Shown piece by piece: positions 26,263 to 35,363 of a stretch of DNA of 64,000 nt. Location: positions 62,001 to 126,000 of the forward strand of contig DLJQ01000022.1 of NCBI GenBank assembly GCA_002484335.1, written 5' to 3'. The position numbers and the translations under genes were made by a program. Origin of the DNA: Flavobacteriales bacterium UBA7612 (GTDB taxonomy: Bacteria > Bacteroidota > Bacteroidia > Flavobacteriales > Weeksellaceae). The notes beneath the pieces are model-generated. The model had not been told where the DNA came from. It made no database searches and worked only from the letters and a program-made list of their open reading frames with translations. How positions within the stretch are numbered: the first letter of the stretch is position 1; the number at the start of each line of letters is the position of its first letter.

Positions 26263-27057
26263 TTAAAATTTATTAAAGAGTTCAATAATTTCATCACTTA
26301 ATTTCGAAATCGTATGCTTATGATTTCCAAACTGTTTATAATTATATATATTATTATCATTAGAGTTTATGAAATAAATTAAGAAATCATCATTTATTTT
26401 ATTGAAAGTTACATTTTTTTGGATTTTCAAATTGTTGTAGAATTCTCTTAATGTAGGTACATCTGCTTTTAGTCTAATAGGCTTTTTTAAAAATAAATCT
26501 TTAAAGTCTATTAATTCTAGATTATTTTCTACTAAAAGGTCATTATCAACGAAGAAATTATATAATTTTTTCAATTGTTCTTCGGATAATTTATTATTAG
26601 TATTATCACTCGAGTTCATAACGTCTACCTTTTCTTTTTTTTGACTGCTTTGTTTCGAATGAATATTCGTTACATTATTATTTTGTTCGAAATGATTATT
26701 CGTCTGTAAATTATGAAAGGTATTAGAATTATCAATTGTATCAATATTAGTATTATGATTAATTTCTGTATTATTGATTGTTGTTTGTACAGGTTTATGT
26801 TTCTTCGAATTAATTTTTCTAATTACTAGTACAATTAAAAGTAAAGAAGTTAAAAATATAACCAACCAAATAATTAAAGTAATATCATCATCATTTGAAT
26901 TTGCCTTATATCCAAAAATAATACTGTTAATTAAAGTTATGAAGGGAAGAATTAATACTTTGTAATTATTACTTAATTTCTTAATTAAAGCAAAATAAAC
27001 ATATATTATTAATCCTGTTAATAATATGATTTTAATGAAGTCTATTAAAGTATTCAT
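26263..27057 (-). CDS. Membrane protein coupled to the integrase, unknown function
   Basis: In this 264-residue protein three hydrophobic helices fill residues 5-85. An Asn-rich, low-complexity linker follows (about 95-150) and then a helical cytoplasmic domain (about 155-264, starting LSEEQLKKLYNFFVDNDLL). Its ATG overlaps the integrase stop (TTATGA), so the two are translationally coupled. I recognise no family. A membrane anchor plus a soluble domain, carried by a satellite-like element, would fit superinfection exclusion or another host-protective role, but nothing proves it. Confidence 0.65.
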   Translation of the reverse strand: MNTLIDFIKIILLTGLIIYVYFALIKKLSNNYKVLILPFITLINSIIFGYKANSNDDDITLIIWLVIFLTSLLLIVLVIRKINSKKHKPVQTTINNTEINHNTNIDTIDNSNTFHNLQTNNHFEQNNNVTNIHSKQSSQKKEKVDVMNSSDNTNNKLSEEQLKKLYNFFVDNDLLVENNLELIDFKDLFLKKPIRLKADVPTLREFYNNLKIQKNVTFNKINDDFLIYFINSNDNNIYNYKQFGNHKHTISKLSDEIIELFNKF

Positions 27058-28196
27058 AATTCTAAGTTTAAAGTTGGTAATAAGTTAGAGGCTTCTTTTA
27101 GTTTTTTGTCTACGATTTTAGCGTAAATCTGAGTTGTGCGAATATCTTTATGTCCCAAGACTTTCATTACAGTATATAAATCTGCTCCAGCTTCCAATAA
27201 AAGTGTAGCAGCTGTATGTCTAGCACAATGAAAAGTAATATGTTTTGTAATTCCTGCTTTCATACACCATCGTAATAGTTCCGTATTAGTAGCTGATCCA
27301 TAATTTAGATTTACAAAAACTCTCGAATTTCCTATTTTTCTTTCACCTAATAGTTCACGAGCTTGATTATTGATATACATATATTCTAAATCATCTGTTT
27401 TTTGTTGAGTGAAAAAGATTCGATGTTCATTATTTTCATCACGTACTTCATTCCAAGTCAATTTATATATATCGCTCCAGCGTAAACCTGTTAAGCAACT
27501 AAATAAAAATGCCTTTTTTAGTATACTGTATTTACATTCTGTAGAAGCTAATACTTGTAATTCTTCAGAAGTAAGATATTCTCTTTGTGATTCTTTTTGT
27601 TCGAATGATTTTATTTTTAGAAGTTTTGGATTCGTAAGGTAACCTTCTTCGTAAGCTTGTTTAAGTGTTGCTCTAAATCGATTAAAATAACCATATTTAG
27701 AACCATGTTTTAATGGCAACCCATGTTTTGTTATTGCATCTACATCCAAAAATCGTTTGAAACCACTCACAGATTCTACAGTTAATTCAGCTAAAGTAAT
27801 TGATGGATGAAAATATTGATCTAAATATCTTTTTACAGATTTCCAAGTAGCATAATTAGAAAGATATGAGGATCTATTTTCTTTTAAAATTTCGAAGTAA
27901 TCAAATAATTTAATCTTAGATTTTTCACGATCTACAATACCAAATTTACCTTGCAGGAATTCCGTTTTACGAATTGCTACTATATTTTCGGCTAATTCTA
28001 TTTTCTCTTTATTTTCTTTCTTTTCACTAGCATTCTTAGGATCAATAATTAAATAGCCTATTTGCTTACTTAAATATTCAAATTCACGGTTATGAATTTC
28101 TCTTCCGTTCTCATCTTTCTTCGAACCTTTATAATATTCAATATAAAGACTAATTTTACCAGAGTTTAGTTTCTTTTGTTTCAGACTTATTTTCAT
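27054..28196 (-). CDS. Tyrosine recombinase / integrase
   Basis: The 380-residue protein has a Bacteroidota-type arm-binding N-domain (ISLKQKKLNSGKISLYIEYY), a SAM-like core-binding domain (about 95-200) and a catalytic domain with R239 (TGLRWSDI), K266, H323-x-x-R326 (HCARH), H349 (LGHKD) and nucleophile Y358. All catalytic residues are present, so it should be active. It lies at the right end of the element, 166 bases from the candidate attR next to mnmE, and reads away from mnmE. The stop overlaps the next ATG. Confidence 0.92.
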   Translation of the reverse strand: MKISLKQKKLNSGKISLYIEYYKGSKKDENGREIHNREFEYLSKQIGYLIIDPKNASEKKENKEKIELAENIVAIRKTEFLQGKFGIVDREKSKIKLFDYFEILKENRSSYLSNYATWKSVKRYLDQYFHPSITLAELTVESVSGFKRFLDVDAITKHGLPLKHGSKYGYFNRFRATLKQAYEEGYLTNPKLLKIKSFEQKESQREYLTSEELQVLASTECKYSILKKAFLFSCLTGLRWSDIYKLTWNEVRDENNEHRIFFTQQKTDDLEYMYINNQARELLGERKIGNSRVFVNLNYGSATNTELLRWCMKAGITKHITFHCARHTAATLLLEAGADLYTVMKVLGHKDIRTTQIYAKIVDKKLKEASNLLPTLNLEL

Positions 28197-28210
28197 AGTG
28201 GATAAATTTG

Positions 28211-28232
28211 AAGATGTAGAATTCTACATCTT
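28211..28232. promoter_or_regulatory. 22-base perfect palindrome before the integrase gene
   Basis: AAGATGTAGAA (28211-28221) is followed directly by its exact reverse complement TTCTACATCTT (28222-28232). It ends 15 bases upstream of the integrase ATG. A related half-site, GGTGTAGA, lies at 28253-28260. It is likely an operator for a dimeric repressor controlling the integrase, or a leader hairpin covering the start. Confidence 0.5.
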
Positions 28233-28315
28233 TTAAATTCTGTAAATAAAAAGGTGTAGATAAGGTACAAATAAAGTACTAATAACAACTTTTTAACTCA
28301 TTCCAAATATAAAAC

Positions 28316-28358
28316 AAAAAAACCTAACAAGCACTATATTAAGCACTTATTAGGTTTT
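28316..28358 (-). terminator. Terminator downstream of mnmE
   Basis: On the minus strand AAAACCTAA pairs with TTAGGTTTT and a T-run follows (poly-A at 28316-28322 on plus). AGTGCTT occurs twice in the loop. It lies 22 bases past the mnmE stop, on the element side of the candidate att core. Confidence 0.55.
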
Positions 28359-28361
28359 CAT

Positions 28362-28371
28362 TGTCCGTTAT
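28362..28371 (+). repeat. Candidate attR core
   Basis: TGTCCGTTAT matches 9712-9721 exactly. It sits 8 bases past the mnmE stop, between mnmE and its integrase-side terminator, the expected place for an integration site next to a conserved gene. Confidence 0.45.
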
Positions 28372-28379
28372 CACCTCCA

Positions 28380-29777
28380 TTACTTACCGATACAAAACTT
28401 ACCGAAAATAGTTCCTAAAATATCCTGATCCACATCTATTTCACCAGTAATATGACCTAAATATGTTAAAGCTTCGCGGATATCCATTGCTAATAAATCA
28501 CCAGGAAGTCCCATGTCCATTCCTTGTTTTATTTTACCAATTTGCGAAAGTGTATTTTGTAATGCTTCCAAATGGCGAGAATTCGTAACAATAGTATCGT
28601 CCTGATTAGTACCTTTTAGTTTTATTTGATGAATTAATTGTTCTTTTAACGCATCAATATTAAACTGATCTTTAGCAGATATTTCTAAATGTACAACATC
28701 TTTAAACTCATGTTTTATAGCATCCGAAATAACAGATTCATTATTCGTTACATCTATTTTATTGGCAACATTAAACAATATTTTACCACGCTGTTGTAAA
28801 TCGTCCAATTGTTGTGCAATCTGGTTATCGGCTGTTATATTAGCATCATAGAGATAAATAACAATAGAAGCATTATCTATTTTCTCGAAAGTCTTTTCGA
28901 TCCCGATTCTTTCTATCGTATCACCTGCCTCACGAATACCAGCTGTATCTATAAAACGGAAACCTACTCCGTCTATATATAACGTTTCCTCTATCGTGTC
29001 ACGTGTTGTTCCTTCAATGTCAGAAACTATTGCACGTTCTTCATTCAACAACGCATTTAGTAAAGTGGATTTTCCTGCATTTGGAGCACCAACTATAGCA
29101 ACAGGAACACCATTTTTTATTACATTACCAAAGGCAAAAGAATCTGCCAAACGTTTCAAAATATTCTGTAATTGATTCAATAAAGCATAAAATTGTGTAC
29201 GATCTGCAAATTCTACATCTTCTTCAGAAAAGTCTAATTCTAGCTCCATTAAAGCTGCAAAATTGATCATTTGATCTCTCAAGTCTTTAATTTGATTAGA
29301 AAAACCTCCACGCATTTGCTTAATTGCTATTTCGTGTGATGCTTTAGAATCCGACGAAATAAGATCTGCGACAGCTTCTGCCTGTGTCAAATCCATTTTT
29401 CCATTCCAAAACGCACGAAAAGTATATTCTCCAGGATTTGCATTACGAATTCCTATTTTATTCAATAATTCTAATACTTTTTGTTGAATGTAAATGGAAC
29501 CATGTGTAGAAATCTCTACAACATCTTCTCCTGTATATGAGTGTGGATTTTTGAAAATAGAAAATAAAGCTTCATCAATAATCATATCTCCATCCATTAC
29601 GTATCCTAAATGAATAGTATGAGATTCTGCATCAGTTAACGATTTTGATGAATTAAATTTAGATTGATAAATCTGAGCAACCTTTGTAATTGCTTCTGGT
29701 CCAGAAACACGAATTACAGCTATTGCTCCCATTCCATTAGCCGTAGCTAATGCACAAATTGTATCATTATTTAACAT
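28380..29777 (-). CDS. mnmE: tRNA-modification GTPase MnmE
   Basis: The 465-residue protein has the N-terminal tetrahydrofolate-binding domain (1-120), a helical domain with an inserted G domain whose G1 is GAPNAGKS (230-237) and G2 EGTTRDT, and the invariant C-terminal FCIGK with the catalytic cysteine. With MnmG it makes the 5-carboxymethylaminomethyl group on U34 of certain tRNAs. The gene is intact. The integrated element begins 8 bases past the stop, so MnmE is unaffected. It is a chromosomal anchor for the attachment site. Confidence 0.96.
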   Translation of the reverse strand: MLNNDTICALATANGMGAIAVIRVSGPEAITKVAQIYQSKFNSSKSLTDAESHTIHLGYVMDGDMIIDEALFSIFKNPHSYTGEDVVEISTHGSIYIQQKVLELLNKIGIRNANPGEYTFRAFWNGKMDLTQAEAVADLISSDSKASHEIAIKQMRGGFSNQIKDLRDQMINFAALMELELDFSEEDVEFADRTQFYALLNQLQNILKRLADSFAFGNVIKNGVPVAIVGAPNAGKSTLLNALLNEERAIVSDIEGTTRDTIEETLYIDGVGFRFIDTAGIREAGDTIERIGIEKTFEKIDNASIVIYLYDANITADNQIAQQLDDLQQRGKILFNVANKIDVTNNESVISDAIKHEFKDVVHLEISAKDQFNIDALKEQLIHQIKLKGTNQDDTIVTNSRHLEALQNTLSQIGKIKQGMDMGLPGDLLAMDIREALTYLGHITGEIDVDQDILGTIFGKFCIGK

Positions 29778-29965
29778 TGTACAAAGTTACTCGATTTTCA
29801 TGAAATGAAAATCATGATAAAAATAAAAAAACAAGAAAAATCTAATCGACTATAATATTGTTTTACAGCTATTTATACATTTTTTATTTCTTAACATTTA
29901 AAATGATAGAAAAAATGCATAATATTTGTAATTGAATTTACCACATCAAAGTTTTAAAAATCAAA

Positions 29966-30583
29966 ATGAAAAAAATTATTGGAATTTTTTGCCTGTTGAT
30001 TACAACAGTTACATTCGCTCAAACAAATAATGCGGATTCAATTTTTACTCATAAATACACAATTATTCTAGATGCTGGTCATGGAGGAGATGATACGGGT
30101 GTAAAAACAGACGAATTTCAAGAAAAAGATATTGTACTAAACATTGCCAATGTAATCAAAAACAATAATCCTTCTTCTAAAGTTAACTTTGTGATGCTTC
30201 GTAATGGCGACGAGCAAATTATCAATACGCAAAGAGCAAATAAAATCAATGAATTAAAACCTGATTTGGTTCTTTCTCTTCACGTCAATTATAATATAAA
30301 AGAAACTGTAGAAGGTACTGAAACACATGTATCACCAATGAATGCTTTTTATGATAAGGCAAAAGAATTAGCTGAAAAGATTTCAAGCAACATTAGTTCT
30401 TTAGGGTTTAAAAACTTAGGTGTAATTGATACAAATTCAAAAGTTTTAAGAGATTCTAAAACACCTACTGTTATGATTGAAATAGGCTATTTAACAAATG
30501 ATAAGGATAGAACATATCTTATTAACCAAAAGAATTACATAAATATTGCTAATCAAATCTATAAAGCATTAGGTTTAAATTAA
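29966..30583 (+). CDS. N-acetylmuramoyl-L-alanine amidase (Amidase_3)
   Basis: This 205-residue exported protein has the signal peptide MKKIIGIFCLLITTVTFAQ. It has the zinc amidase core: DAGHGGDD (first His), EKDIVLNIAN with the Glu ligand, SLHVN (second His), and MIEIGYLTN with the catalytic Glu near the end. It cleaves the amide between MurNAc and L-Ala in peptidoglycan, in the periplasm. The protein is small, just the catalytic domain, without a wall-binding module. It is divergent from mnmE with 188 bases between. A dispersed repeat follows the stop. Confidence 0.88.
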   Translation: MKKIIGIFCLLITTVTFAQTNNADSIFTHKYTIILDAGHGGDDTGVKTDEFQEKDIVLNIANVIKNNNPSSKVNFVMLRNGDEQIINTQRANKINELKPDLVLSLHVNYNIKETVEGTETHVSPMNAFYDKAKELAEKISSNISSLGFKNLGVIDTNSKVLRDSKTPTVMIEIGYLTNDKDRTYLINQKNYINIANQIYKALGLN

Positions 30584-30603
30584 ATTATAGTAAAAGTTTT
30601 TTT

Positions 30604-30694
30604 GGGGGCAATGCCTGCGGCCCGCGCTTTATCGCTCCCAATCTTTTTACAATGTAAAAAGGATTTCCGCTACAATCGCTATTGCAAATAGCAA
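30604..30694 (-). repeat. Dispersed intergenic repeat, copy A
   Basis: Read on the minus strand: TTGCAATAGCGATTGTAGCG, then GAAATCC, a perfect hairpin CTTTTTACA/TGTAAAAAG, ATTGGGAGCG, AAAGCGCGGGCC and GCATTGCC. The same order of blocks is found at 34049-34160 and 63887-63981. It lies just after the amidase gene and before the sbcC promoter. Confidence 0.75.
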
Positions 30695-30793
30695 GATATT
30701 CTAAAAGAAACAATAACAATCGTTTCATAAAAAATCATAATAATTAATCTATAAATACTGATAAATCAAGTCTAAAATTCTCTTTAGTTTTTA

Positions 30794-30801
30794 TAAATTT
30801 G
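30794..30801 (+). promoter_or_regulatory. TAnnTTTG-type -7 box upstream of sbcC
   Basis: TAAATTTG matches the Bacteroidota -7 consensus, 39 bases before the ATG at 30841. I do not see a clear TTTG -33 box at the right spacing. Confidence 0.35.
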
Positions 30802-30840
30802 AGGATATTTATATCAGAAAACTTTTTAGCTTAACAAAAT

Positions 30841-33800
30841 ATGATTCCTGTAAAACTTACTATAGAAGGTTTATATTCCTATCAAGAAAGACAAACAATC
30901 GATTTTTCTTCTCTAACCGAAGCTGGACTTTTTGCCATTTTTGGAAATGTAGGATCTGGTAAATCTTCTATCTTAGAAGCTATTACATTTGGATTATATG
31001 GTAATTCTGATCGTTTAGGTAAAACTGATTTTGCTTACAACATGATGAATTTAAAATCGAATAAGTTATACATCGAATTTGAATTTCTAAATCATGAGAA
31101 TAGGTTATTTAAAATTACACGGGAATATAAACGAAATAGCAAAAAATTTGACAAAATAATCAATTCTGGTGTTGTTTTATATGAAAGCATCAATGATGAA
31201 TGGATTCCAAAAGAAAGTTCCGACGTTGAACCTATTCTTGGATTAAGTTCAGAAAACTTTCGTCGAACAATTATTATTCCTCAAGGTAAATTTCAGGAAT
31301 TTATACAATTGAAAGCAACTGAACGTACTCACATGATGAAAGAGATTTTTAATCTTCATCGTTATGATTTACAAGATAAAGTTGCTGCACTCAACAGTAA
31401 AAATCTTACGCAACTAAATATTCTAAAAGGTAAACTTTCTGGTTTTGAAGAAATTTCTGAAGAAAATATCAAAAATACTGAAGATATTTTTCTCCAAGAA
31501 AATGAAATTGCTTCTGCTTTACAGAATGAATACAAAACAGTTAATGATAATTTTCAACGTCTTAAAGCATTAAAAAATGATGTTGAAAATTTAAAAATAA
31601 AAAAAGATGAATTTAATCATCTTACTGAACAAAAAATTGAAGTTGATAAACAACAAATTCAATTGCAAGAATATGAAACAGTTTATCAAGCTTTTCATCA
31701 ATTATTGTACGATTTTTCTAAAACTGAAAAAGAAATACAAGTCAATCAATCAAATAATGAAAGTTTAAAAAAGGAACTTATTCTTTTAGAAAATGAACTT
31801 TCTACATTATCTGAAAAAATTAATGAAATAAAACCTGAGTTTGAAAATCTTCCTAAAAAAAGACAAGAAGAGAATGATTTACAATTAATTGATGAATGTA
31901 TTTCTCTTCAAAAATCAATTGATGACAATAAAATTCGAACAGAAAATGGTTTGAAAAAAGTTGAAGAAGTTAAATTAGCTGAAAAAGAAATTGAAAACCA
32001 AATAAAACAAACTGAAAATGAAATAAAAGAAATTCAGAAAAATAAAATTAATTCTTCTGAATTAATAGAAATTGGAAATTGGTTTTCTCAACAGCAAAAT
32101 AACACAAAAGCTTTAGCTAATCAACAGCAAAAAATTGATAAACTAAATGAAAAAATAGAACAGATTTTATCTAAAATTAAAGTACTTATTCCTGATTTTA
32201 CTGAAACAAATCAATTAAATACTATTTTAATTGATTTGGATGAAAAGAAGAAACAATTAGAAGCCAACAAAACAAAATTAGAAGTTCAGCAAGAATTATC
32301 TCATTTCGCTCATAACTTACATAACGGCGAAGCTTGTCCGCTTTGTGGCGCTTTAGAACATCCACAAATTATTGAAGAAAAAGATGTTTCTGTTCATTTA
32401 ACAAAAATCAATTATGATTTAAAATCGACAAACGATTTATACAATGAATTAAAAACAATTTTCTCTGAAAAAAGTTTTATTGATGAACAATTGAAAGCTG
32501 AATCTGATGAATATAAAATAATTGAAAATCAATTATCAAATCATTTAAAAACTTTTGTTTGGCAGAATTTTAATCCAAATAATTTTGCTGATTTCGAAGA
32601 AAAAAGAAACGCTTCTCTCCTACTCGACAAAACGATTGACGAAAAAAATAATTCACTTTTTGTTCTTAGAGAAAATTTAGAAAAATCTAAAGTAAATGTA
32701 GAGCGTTATTCAAAAAAATTAGAAGAAATTAAAATTGAAGAAATTGAGAAACAAGCACAAATAAAACAAAATATTTCTCAACTGAAAACTCTTCGTTTTG
32801 AAGATTATATAAGTAAAAATTCTACTGAAATCAAAGAACAACTTACAGCATTACAGTTAAAAAACTCTAATTTAGAAAAGTCATTCAAGGAGCTAACAGA
32901 AAAATTCAACGAATTGAATCCGAAAGTTTTTGCACATAAAAAGTCAATTGAAATTTCAGACCAATTAATTGTAACATTAAATACTGAACTACAAAAATTG
33001 ACAGCAAAACTAAAATTAGTTCTTGAAGAACAAAAAATAACTTCTGTTGAGGATGTAAAAACTATTTTAGCTTTAGAACTTAATGTAGCAAAAATACGTG
33101 CTGAAATACAACAATTCACCATTCATTTTGAGACTTTAAAAAACTCGATTAAAGAATTAGAATCAAAATTGGAGAATGTCTATTTTGATGAACAAACATT
33201 TGAAAATGAACAACTAAAATTAGCTGAATTAGAACAACGTTATAAGTTAGCAAATGAAAAAGTTATTGAATTGAAGACAGAAATAGCTCGACTAAAAAAA
33301 GCATTCGAAGAAAAGAAAGAACTTTTACTTGAACTAGAAAAATTACAAAAACGAGCAGAAAATCTCAAAATCATGCAAAATATGTTTTACAAAGCTGGTT
33401 TTGTACAATATGTTTCGTCAATTTATCTAAAACAATTATGTGAAAATGCTAATGTTCGTTTTCATCGAATGACAAGAAATCAATTGAGTCTTCAAATTAA
33501 TGAAACGAATGATTTCGAAATAATTGATTATCTAAACGAAGGAAAAAGCAGAAGTGTAAAAACGCTGTCTGGAGGACAAGCTTTTCAGGTTTCACTTAGC
33601 CTTGCGTTGGCTTTGGCGGAGAGTGTACAGTCGAATGCACAATCAGATAAAAGTTTCTTTTTTATTGACGAAGGTTTTGGTACTCAGGATTTGGATTCGG
33701 TAAATATTGTTTTCGAAACATTGCTTAGTTTACAAAAAGAAAATAGAATTGTCGGGATTATATCTCATGTCGAAGAACTGAAAGATAGAATTCCAATGTC

Positions 33801-33855
33801 TTTAGCCATAACAAAAGATGAAGAAAGAGGAAGTTTAATAGAAGTTTTAAACTAA
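30841..33855 (+). CDS. sbcC: SbcC/Rad50-like SMC-family ATPase
   Basis: The 1004-residue protein has the N-terminal ATPase half with GNVGSGKS (35-42), long coiled coils, a central zinc-hook CPLC (499-502), and the C-terminal half with the signature TLSGGQ (about 906) and Walker B FFFIDEGFG with the D-loop. SbcC and the SbcD nuclease form a complex that cuts hairpins and blocked DNA ends. No sbcD is seen beside it; in relatives it may be adjacent or elsewhere. The last 26 bases of the gene and trailer are duplicated in tandem just after the stop. Confidence 0.88.
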   Translation: MIPVKLTIEGLYSYQERQTIDFSSLTEAGLFAIFGNVGSGKSSILEAITFGLYGNSDRLGKTDFAYNMMNLKSNKLYIEFEFLNHENRLFKITREYKRNSKKFDKIINSGVVLYESINDEWIPKESSDVEPILGLSSENFRRTIIIPQGKFQEFIQLKATERTHMMKEIFNLHRYDLQDKVAALNSKNLTQLNILKGKLSGFEEISEENIKNTEDIFLQENEIASALQNEYKTVNDNFQRLKALKNDVENLKIKKDEFNHLTEQKIEVDKQQIQLQEYETVYQAFHQLLYDFSKTEKEIQVNQSNNESLKKELILLENELSTLSEKINEIKPEFENLPKKRQEENDLQLIDECISLQKSIDDNKIRTENGLKKVEEVKLAEKEIENQIKQTENEIKEIQKNKINSSELIEIGNWFSQQQNNTKALANQQQKIDKLNEKIEQILSKIKVLIPDFTETNQLNTILIDLDEKKKQLEANKTKLEVQQELSHFAHNLHNGEACPLCGALEHPQIIEEKDVSVHLTKINYDLKSTNDLYNELKTIFSEKSFIDEQLKAESDEYKIIENQLSNHLKTFVWQNFNPNNFADFEEKRNASLLLDKTIDEKNNSLFVLRENLEKSKVNVERYSKKLEEIKIEEIEKQAQIKQNISQLKTLRFEDYISKNSTEIKEQLTALQLKNSNLEKSFKELTEKFNELNPKVFAHKKSIEISDQLIVTLNTELQKLTAKLKLVLEEQKITSVEDVKTILALELNVAKIRAEIQQFTIHFETLKNSIKELESKLENVYFDEQTFENEQLKLAELEQRYKLANEKVIELKTEIARLKKAFEEKKELLLELEKLQKRAENLKIMQNMFYKAGFVQYVSSIYLKQLCENANVRFHRMTRNQLSLQINETNDFEIIDYLNEGKSRSVKTLSGGQAFQVSLSLALALAESVQSNAQSDKSFFFIDEGFGTQDLDSVNIVFETLLSLQKENRIVGIISHVEELKDRIPMSLAITKDEERGSLIEVLN

Positions 33856-33886
33856 TTTAGTTAATAGAAGTTTTAAACTAATTTAT
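33835..33886. repeat. 26-bp tandem duplication at the sbcC 3' end
   Basis: The unit that begins TTAATAGAAGTTTTAAACTA occurs at 33835-33860 and again at 33861-33886, differing only at the last base. The first copy includes the sbcC stop codon; the second is outside the gene. Confidence 0.8.
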
Positions 33887-34215
33887 TTAATAAAATAATG
33901 TTATATAATTTTTGATCTTTAACTGAATTGTTATACAACAAACAACATAAAAAAACGATTGCTTTTATAAGCTAAAAAGTTATGTAAAAAACATTTTTTT
34001 CTGAATTATACAAACTTTTCTTTTTATCCTTTTTCTCTAATTGTTTCTATTGCAATAAGGATTGAAGTGAAAATCCTTTGCTAATTGAATACATTTGAAA
34101 TTCAGCTCTTTAACCAATTAGTAAAGATTGGAACGGAAAGCCTGCCCGAAGGGATTGTCCAAATAATATAATAACTTTAAAAGTAGAGTTTATTCTGTAC
34201 TTAATAAAAAATACT
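33856..34215. other. Gene-free stretch after sbcC
   Basis: These 360 bases hold the second unit of the 26-bp duplication, AT-rich DNA, and copy B of the dispersed repeat at 34049-34160. I see no coding sequence. Confidence 0.6.
34049..34160 (+). repeat. Dispersed intergenic repeat, copy B
   Basis: TATTGCAATAAGGATTGAAG then TGAAAATCC, an inner CTAATTG...CAATTAG hairpin, AAAGATTGGAACGGAAAGCC and TGCCCGAAGGGATTGTCC. It is the same block order as copies A and C. The GATTG-A-CG/TG-GAAA-CC motif occurs twice within the unit. Confidence 0.7.
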
Positions 34216-35274
34216 TTATGTTTTATTTTCTATTAATTTCTTTACAACCTCATCTAATTCTTCTTTGTGATTTGCTACATAGGTTTTTGCTACTTTCAAT
34301 AAGGTTTTTATATTGTCATCAGAAACATTTCCTAAATCAATTGCAGATTCTGGAATTTTAGGATTGAAACGATAATAGTTTTGTTGGTATTTAGGTTTTA
34401 AAAGTGAATATAAACTTTGCATTTCAGTATCAACCATATCAACACCTGTCGATATAAAAATATCTACTAGCGGATCTACCCATTTAGACTTTGAAATTCC
34501 ATATAAATCCTGATATGTGTATGACTTTGCTCGAGACCCATTTCCTATAGAAATAACGACAAACTCTTTTAACGGAGCAATACCGTTAAATTTTGATTCA
34601 TCTTTCAGGTATTTATTAAAATTTATTTTCTGTGTTTCGATGTAACCTAGAAACGTTGGATTATTAGCGAAAACACCTCCATCAATACAGCAAAATTCTT
34701 CTTTAGCAAAAGATTGTATATTAACTGGCTCAAAATATGTTGGTGCAGCAGATGAGGCGCGGCAGACATCTTTTATATAGAAATTTCTGAATGGTGAAAT
34801 TGCATCGATAGAATTAAAGATTTTTGGTTTTTGATTGATCGTATCATAAGCAACAAATGCACAAGGGCGAATAAGCTGTTTAAGTTCTGTATTTTTGAAA
34901 ACAATATTAAGTTGTTCTTCTAAAACTATTGTAACTAAATTACCTTTGAATACCGAAAGAGGATTGTTGAGAAGTGTCCAAAATGTTTTAGAGAATATAT
35001 TTTTACCTTCGCCCAAGTAAATATTAAGCGCATCGGTAATGGAATGTTTTGCTTTTTTGGGATGATTATCATCTGGCATTAATAACAATGAAGCAATGAG
35101 AGCGCCTGTGCTTGTGCCACTTACAAAGTCTACATAATCCCCTATTTTAGCTTCTTCATTATCCAATTGTTTTAATTGATCTTCTATATATTTTAGAATA
35201 ACACATGTAATTATTCCTCGTATACCTCCACCATCTAATGATAATAATATTATTTTTTTCTCTTTGAATTCCAT
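34216..35274 (-). CDS. Patatin-like phospholipase
   Basis: The 352-residue protein has the patatin hydrolase signature: oxyanion loop DGGGIRG (14-20), nucleophile elbow SGTSTG with S55, and the catalytic Asp in DGGVFANNP (about 198-206). It acts on acyl esters of membrane or storage lipids; no signal peptide, so it is cytoplasmic. Patatins also serve as CBASS effectors, but no CD-NTase or other CBASS gene is nearby, so a defence role is not supported. It is divergent from an AraC-type regulator 89 bases away. Confidence 0.85.
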   Translation of the reverse strand: MEFKEKKIILLSLDGGGIRGIITCVILKYIEDQLKQLDNEEAKIGDYVDFVSGTSTGALIASLLLMPDDNHPKKAKHSITDALNIYLGEGKNIFSKTFWTLLNNPLSVFKGNLVTIVLEEQLNIVFKNTELKQLIRPCAFVAYDTINQKPKIFNSIDAISPFRNFYIKDVCRASSAAPTYFEPVNIQSFAKEEFCCIDGGVFANNPTFLGYIETQKINFNKYLKDESKFNGIAPLKEFVVISIGNGSRAKSYTYQDLYGISKSKWVDPLVDIFISTGVDMVDTEMQSLYSLLKPKYQQNYYRFNPKIPESAIDLGNVSDDNIKTLLKVAKTYVANHKEELDEVVKKLIENKT

Positions 35275-35363
35275 TTAGTTGATTATCTCATTTTTTAAAG
35301 TTAGAACTTTCATTTTAAAATATTAGCTTTTGTGACTATTTTTACTAATATTTAATACAAAGC

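Larger units (their letters stand above)
9712..28371. mobile_element. Satellite-like integrative element carrying BREX
   Basis: The element is inferred from a tyrosine integrase at its right end, an Xis-like HTH, VapE-type and Toprim primase-like replication genes, origin-like iterons and a complete BREX operon. A 10-bp direct repeat (9712-9721 and 28362-28371) lies at both edges. The right copy falls 8 bases past the mnmE stop; mnmE 3' ends are known integration sites (for example for SGI1). There are no capsid, tail or conjugation genes, so packaging or transfer would need a helper. Exact ends are uncertain because the repeat is short. Confidence 0.6.

Noticed and set aside
34216..35274. 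Patatin as a CBASS effector (CapV)
   Set aside because: No CD-NTase, Cap2/Cap3 or other CBASS gene lies on either side; the neighbours are a regulator and sbcC.
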